The notes beneath the pieces are model-generated. The model did no database searches. It was given only the letters and a program-made list of their open reading frames with translations, and was not told the DNA's origin. A program made the translations under genes and the position numbers. A stretch of DNA of 64,000 nt, from contig OY821750.1 in assembly GCA_963682055.1 (NCBI GenBank), forward strand, positions 31,856,081-31,920,080, given 5' to 3'. Below are positions 63,201 through 64,000 of the stretch, one piece after another. The stretch comes from Primula veris. Its lineage: Eukaryota > Streptophyta > Magnoliopsida > Ericales > Primulaceae. Numbering within the stretch: the first letter of the stretch is position 1; each line of letters starts with the position of its first letter.

Positions 63201-63943
63201 CAAGTGATGAGCTGGCGAAAGAGGTATTTGCGGCCTCAGAATCTGCTGGCGAAAAGTTATGGAGAATGCCAATGGAAGAAAGTTATTGGGAGCAGATGAA
63301 ATCAGGAGTAGCCGATATGGTCAACACCGGTGGCCGCCAAGGCGGCGCCATCACAGCCGCTCTTTTTTTAAAACAGGTACATCACTTTTGGGAATTGGTT
63401 TTTATGTCTTATTCATATCCCATGTGTGACTCGAACCCAAGACCTCAATAAGTTAAGGTGTTTTACCTTTGGAAGTCTGTTGGATTGCAGCGGTTAAGGA
63501 AATTAACTTTTTGTTTGGATGCTAGGAAAAATATTGGTTTCATCCAGCCTAAAAACTTCCAACTTTTCTGGCTAGAAAAAGAAAAGCAAAGAAGCTTAAG
63601 CAGGCCAACCGAATGAATTAGAGTTTCTTAGGGGAAAAAAACTTAAAAGCTAACAATTGACAAGCCGAAAGTAATACAGTTTGGATTACCAATAGCCTAG
63701 TACATATGAAGTTAAAGCCAATTTGATGCTTTTAGGAAGTCATTTCAGTGGTGTTCTCTTTTTGGTTATGGATAGGCTATTAGATTTTGACTTTTTTATA
63801 CTGTGAAATCGCAGTTTGTTGATGAAAAGGTTCAATGGATGCACATCGACATGGCTGGGCCTGTTTGGAATGATAAAAAGAAAGCAGCAACAGGATTTGG
63901 CGTCTCAACTCTGGTCGAATGGGTTCTCAAAAACTCGTCTTAA
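57044..63943 (+). CDS. LAP: Leucine aminopeptidase (M17), chloroplast type, 10 exons
   Basis: Exons: 57044-57232, 58621-59032, 59693-59887, 60540-60765, 61163-61289, 61827-61922, 62374-62451, 62558-62618, 63189-63376, 63815-63943. All introns are GT-AG and the frame closes to 566 aa. The N-terminal ~60 residues are rich in Ser/Leu and poor in acids, a plastid transit peptide. M17 peptidases form hexamers that release N-terminal residues, using two metal ions. Visible ligands are Lys335, Asp340, Asp360, Asp420 and Glu422, with catalytic Lys347 (GGYNIK) and Arg424 (NTDAEGR). Oddly, exon 4/5 splicing gives TFDCGG, where the family normally has TFDSGG. The sequence agrees along its length with Arabidopsis LAP2/LAP3 as I recall them. 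A Helitron and an RTE fragment lie in intron 1 and a SINE-like piece in intron 9. Upstream TA-rich Helitron DNA hides any TATA box. Confidence 0.95.
57266..57515 (+). mobile_element. Helitron F in LAP intron 1
   Basis: The 250-bp copy begins TCATGATGTTATAATAATCC after host A and ends CGATTATTAG before T (TTAG in place of CTAG; the hairpin is eroded to ACGAGACGC). It starts only about 33 bp after the LAP exon-1 donor, which is followed by CT and TA repeats. Confidence 0.75.
57970..58193 (+). mobile_element. 3' fragment of an RTE-type LINE in LAP intron 1
   Basis: A degenerate coding tail ([16 protein letters not shown] in one frame) is followed by AGCCGACCCAAATTATTGGG and a (GAT)n tail. Plant RTE elements end this way (from memory: GCCGACCCCAA...TTGGGA and then a short-motif tail). 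It is 5'-truncated, as LINE copies usually are. Confidence 0.6.
62108..62132 (+). repeat. Poly-T tract in LAP intron 6
   Basis: An almost pure run of about 24 T, possibly the tail of an antisense retroposon. Nothing recognisable adjoins it. Confidence 0.5.
63415..63465 (-). repeat. tRNA-SINE-like fragment in LAP intron 9
   Basis: The minus strand reads CCTTAACTTATTGAGGTC and then a B-box GGGTTCGAGTC, the pattern of plant tRNA-derived SINEs. No tail or duplications were seen. Confidence 0.4.
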
Positions 63944-64000
63944 TTGATTGCAGTAAGAAAACACGGATACCATTGGAAAAATAGCAAGAATCTCATGGGG

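Overview
This window is nuclear DNA from a flowering plant, most likely a core eudicot. It is AT-rich, its genes have spliceosomal introns, it is rich in small non-autonomous DNA transposons, and its proteins resemble Arabidopsis families closely. I cannot name the species. An asterid is possible, but nothing here proves it.

Six protein-coding genes can be modelled with splice junctions that close in frame. (1) 191-1964 (-): a CIPK6-like CBL-interacting protein kinase, 2 exons, 428 aa. (2) 22573-25131 (-): an intronless LRR receptor-like kinase of the At2g24230/At5g58150 type, 852 aa. (3) 27769-38882 (-): a UBP23-like ubiquitin-specific protease, 11 exons, 903 aa. (4) 43919-45603 (-): a PUP11-like purine permease, 2 exons, 355 aa. 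(5) 50616-53293 (+): a nuclear gene for mitochondrial ribosomal protein S19, 2 exons, 122 aa. (6) 57044-63943 (+): a chloroplast-type leucine aminopeptidase, 10 exons, 566 aa. They do not form one pathway. They look like an ordinary plant gene neighbourhood, perhaps with ancestral linkage.

Layout: 2-22 kb is a gene-poor, transposon-rich desert. It holds Stowaway, hAT, Mutator-like and CACTA-type MITEs, a train of Helitrons separated by TA microsatellites, a solo Copia-type LTR inside one Helitron, and a stray copy of the last 32 codons of the LRR kinase between two ~780-bp direct repeats. From 22 to 46 kb it is gene-rich. From 39 to 42 kb there is a nested transposon: a hAT-like element carrying a Stowaway and a large foldback element with a 21-bp minisatellite. 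From 46 to 57 kb there are more hAT and Helitron copies around the RPS19 gene, and the LAP gene closes the window.

Most unusual: two unrelated genes (UBP and RPS19) each carry, in the first intron, a tandem array of degenerate copies of their own first exon including its 5' splice site. A local tandem triplication at 56.2-57.0 kb also gives internal empty sites that fix both ends of a Helitron to the base. I found no CRISPR array, operon, phage or defence system, and no convincing novel biochemical system; the novelty is in genome structure.
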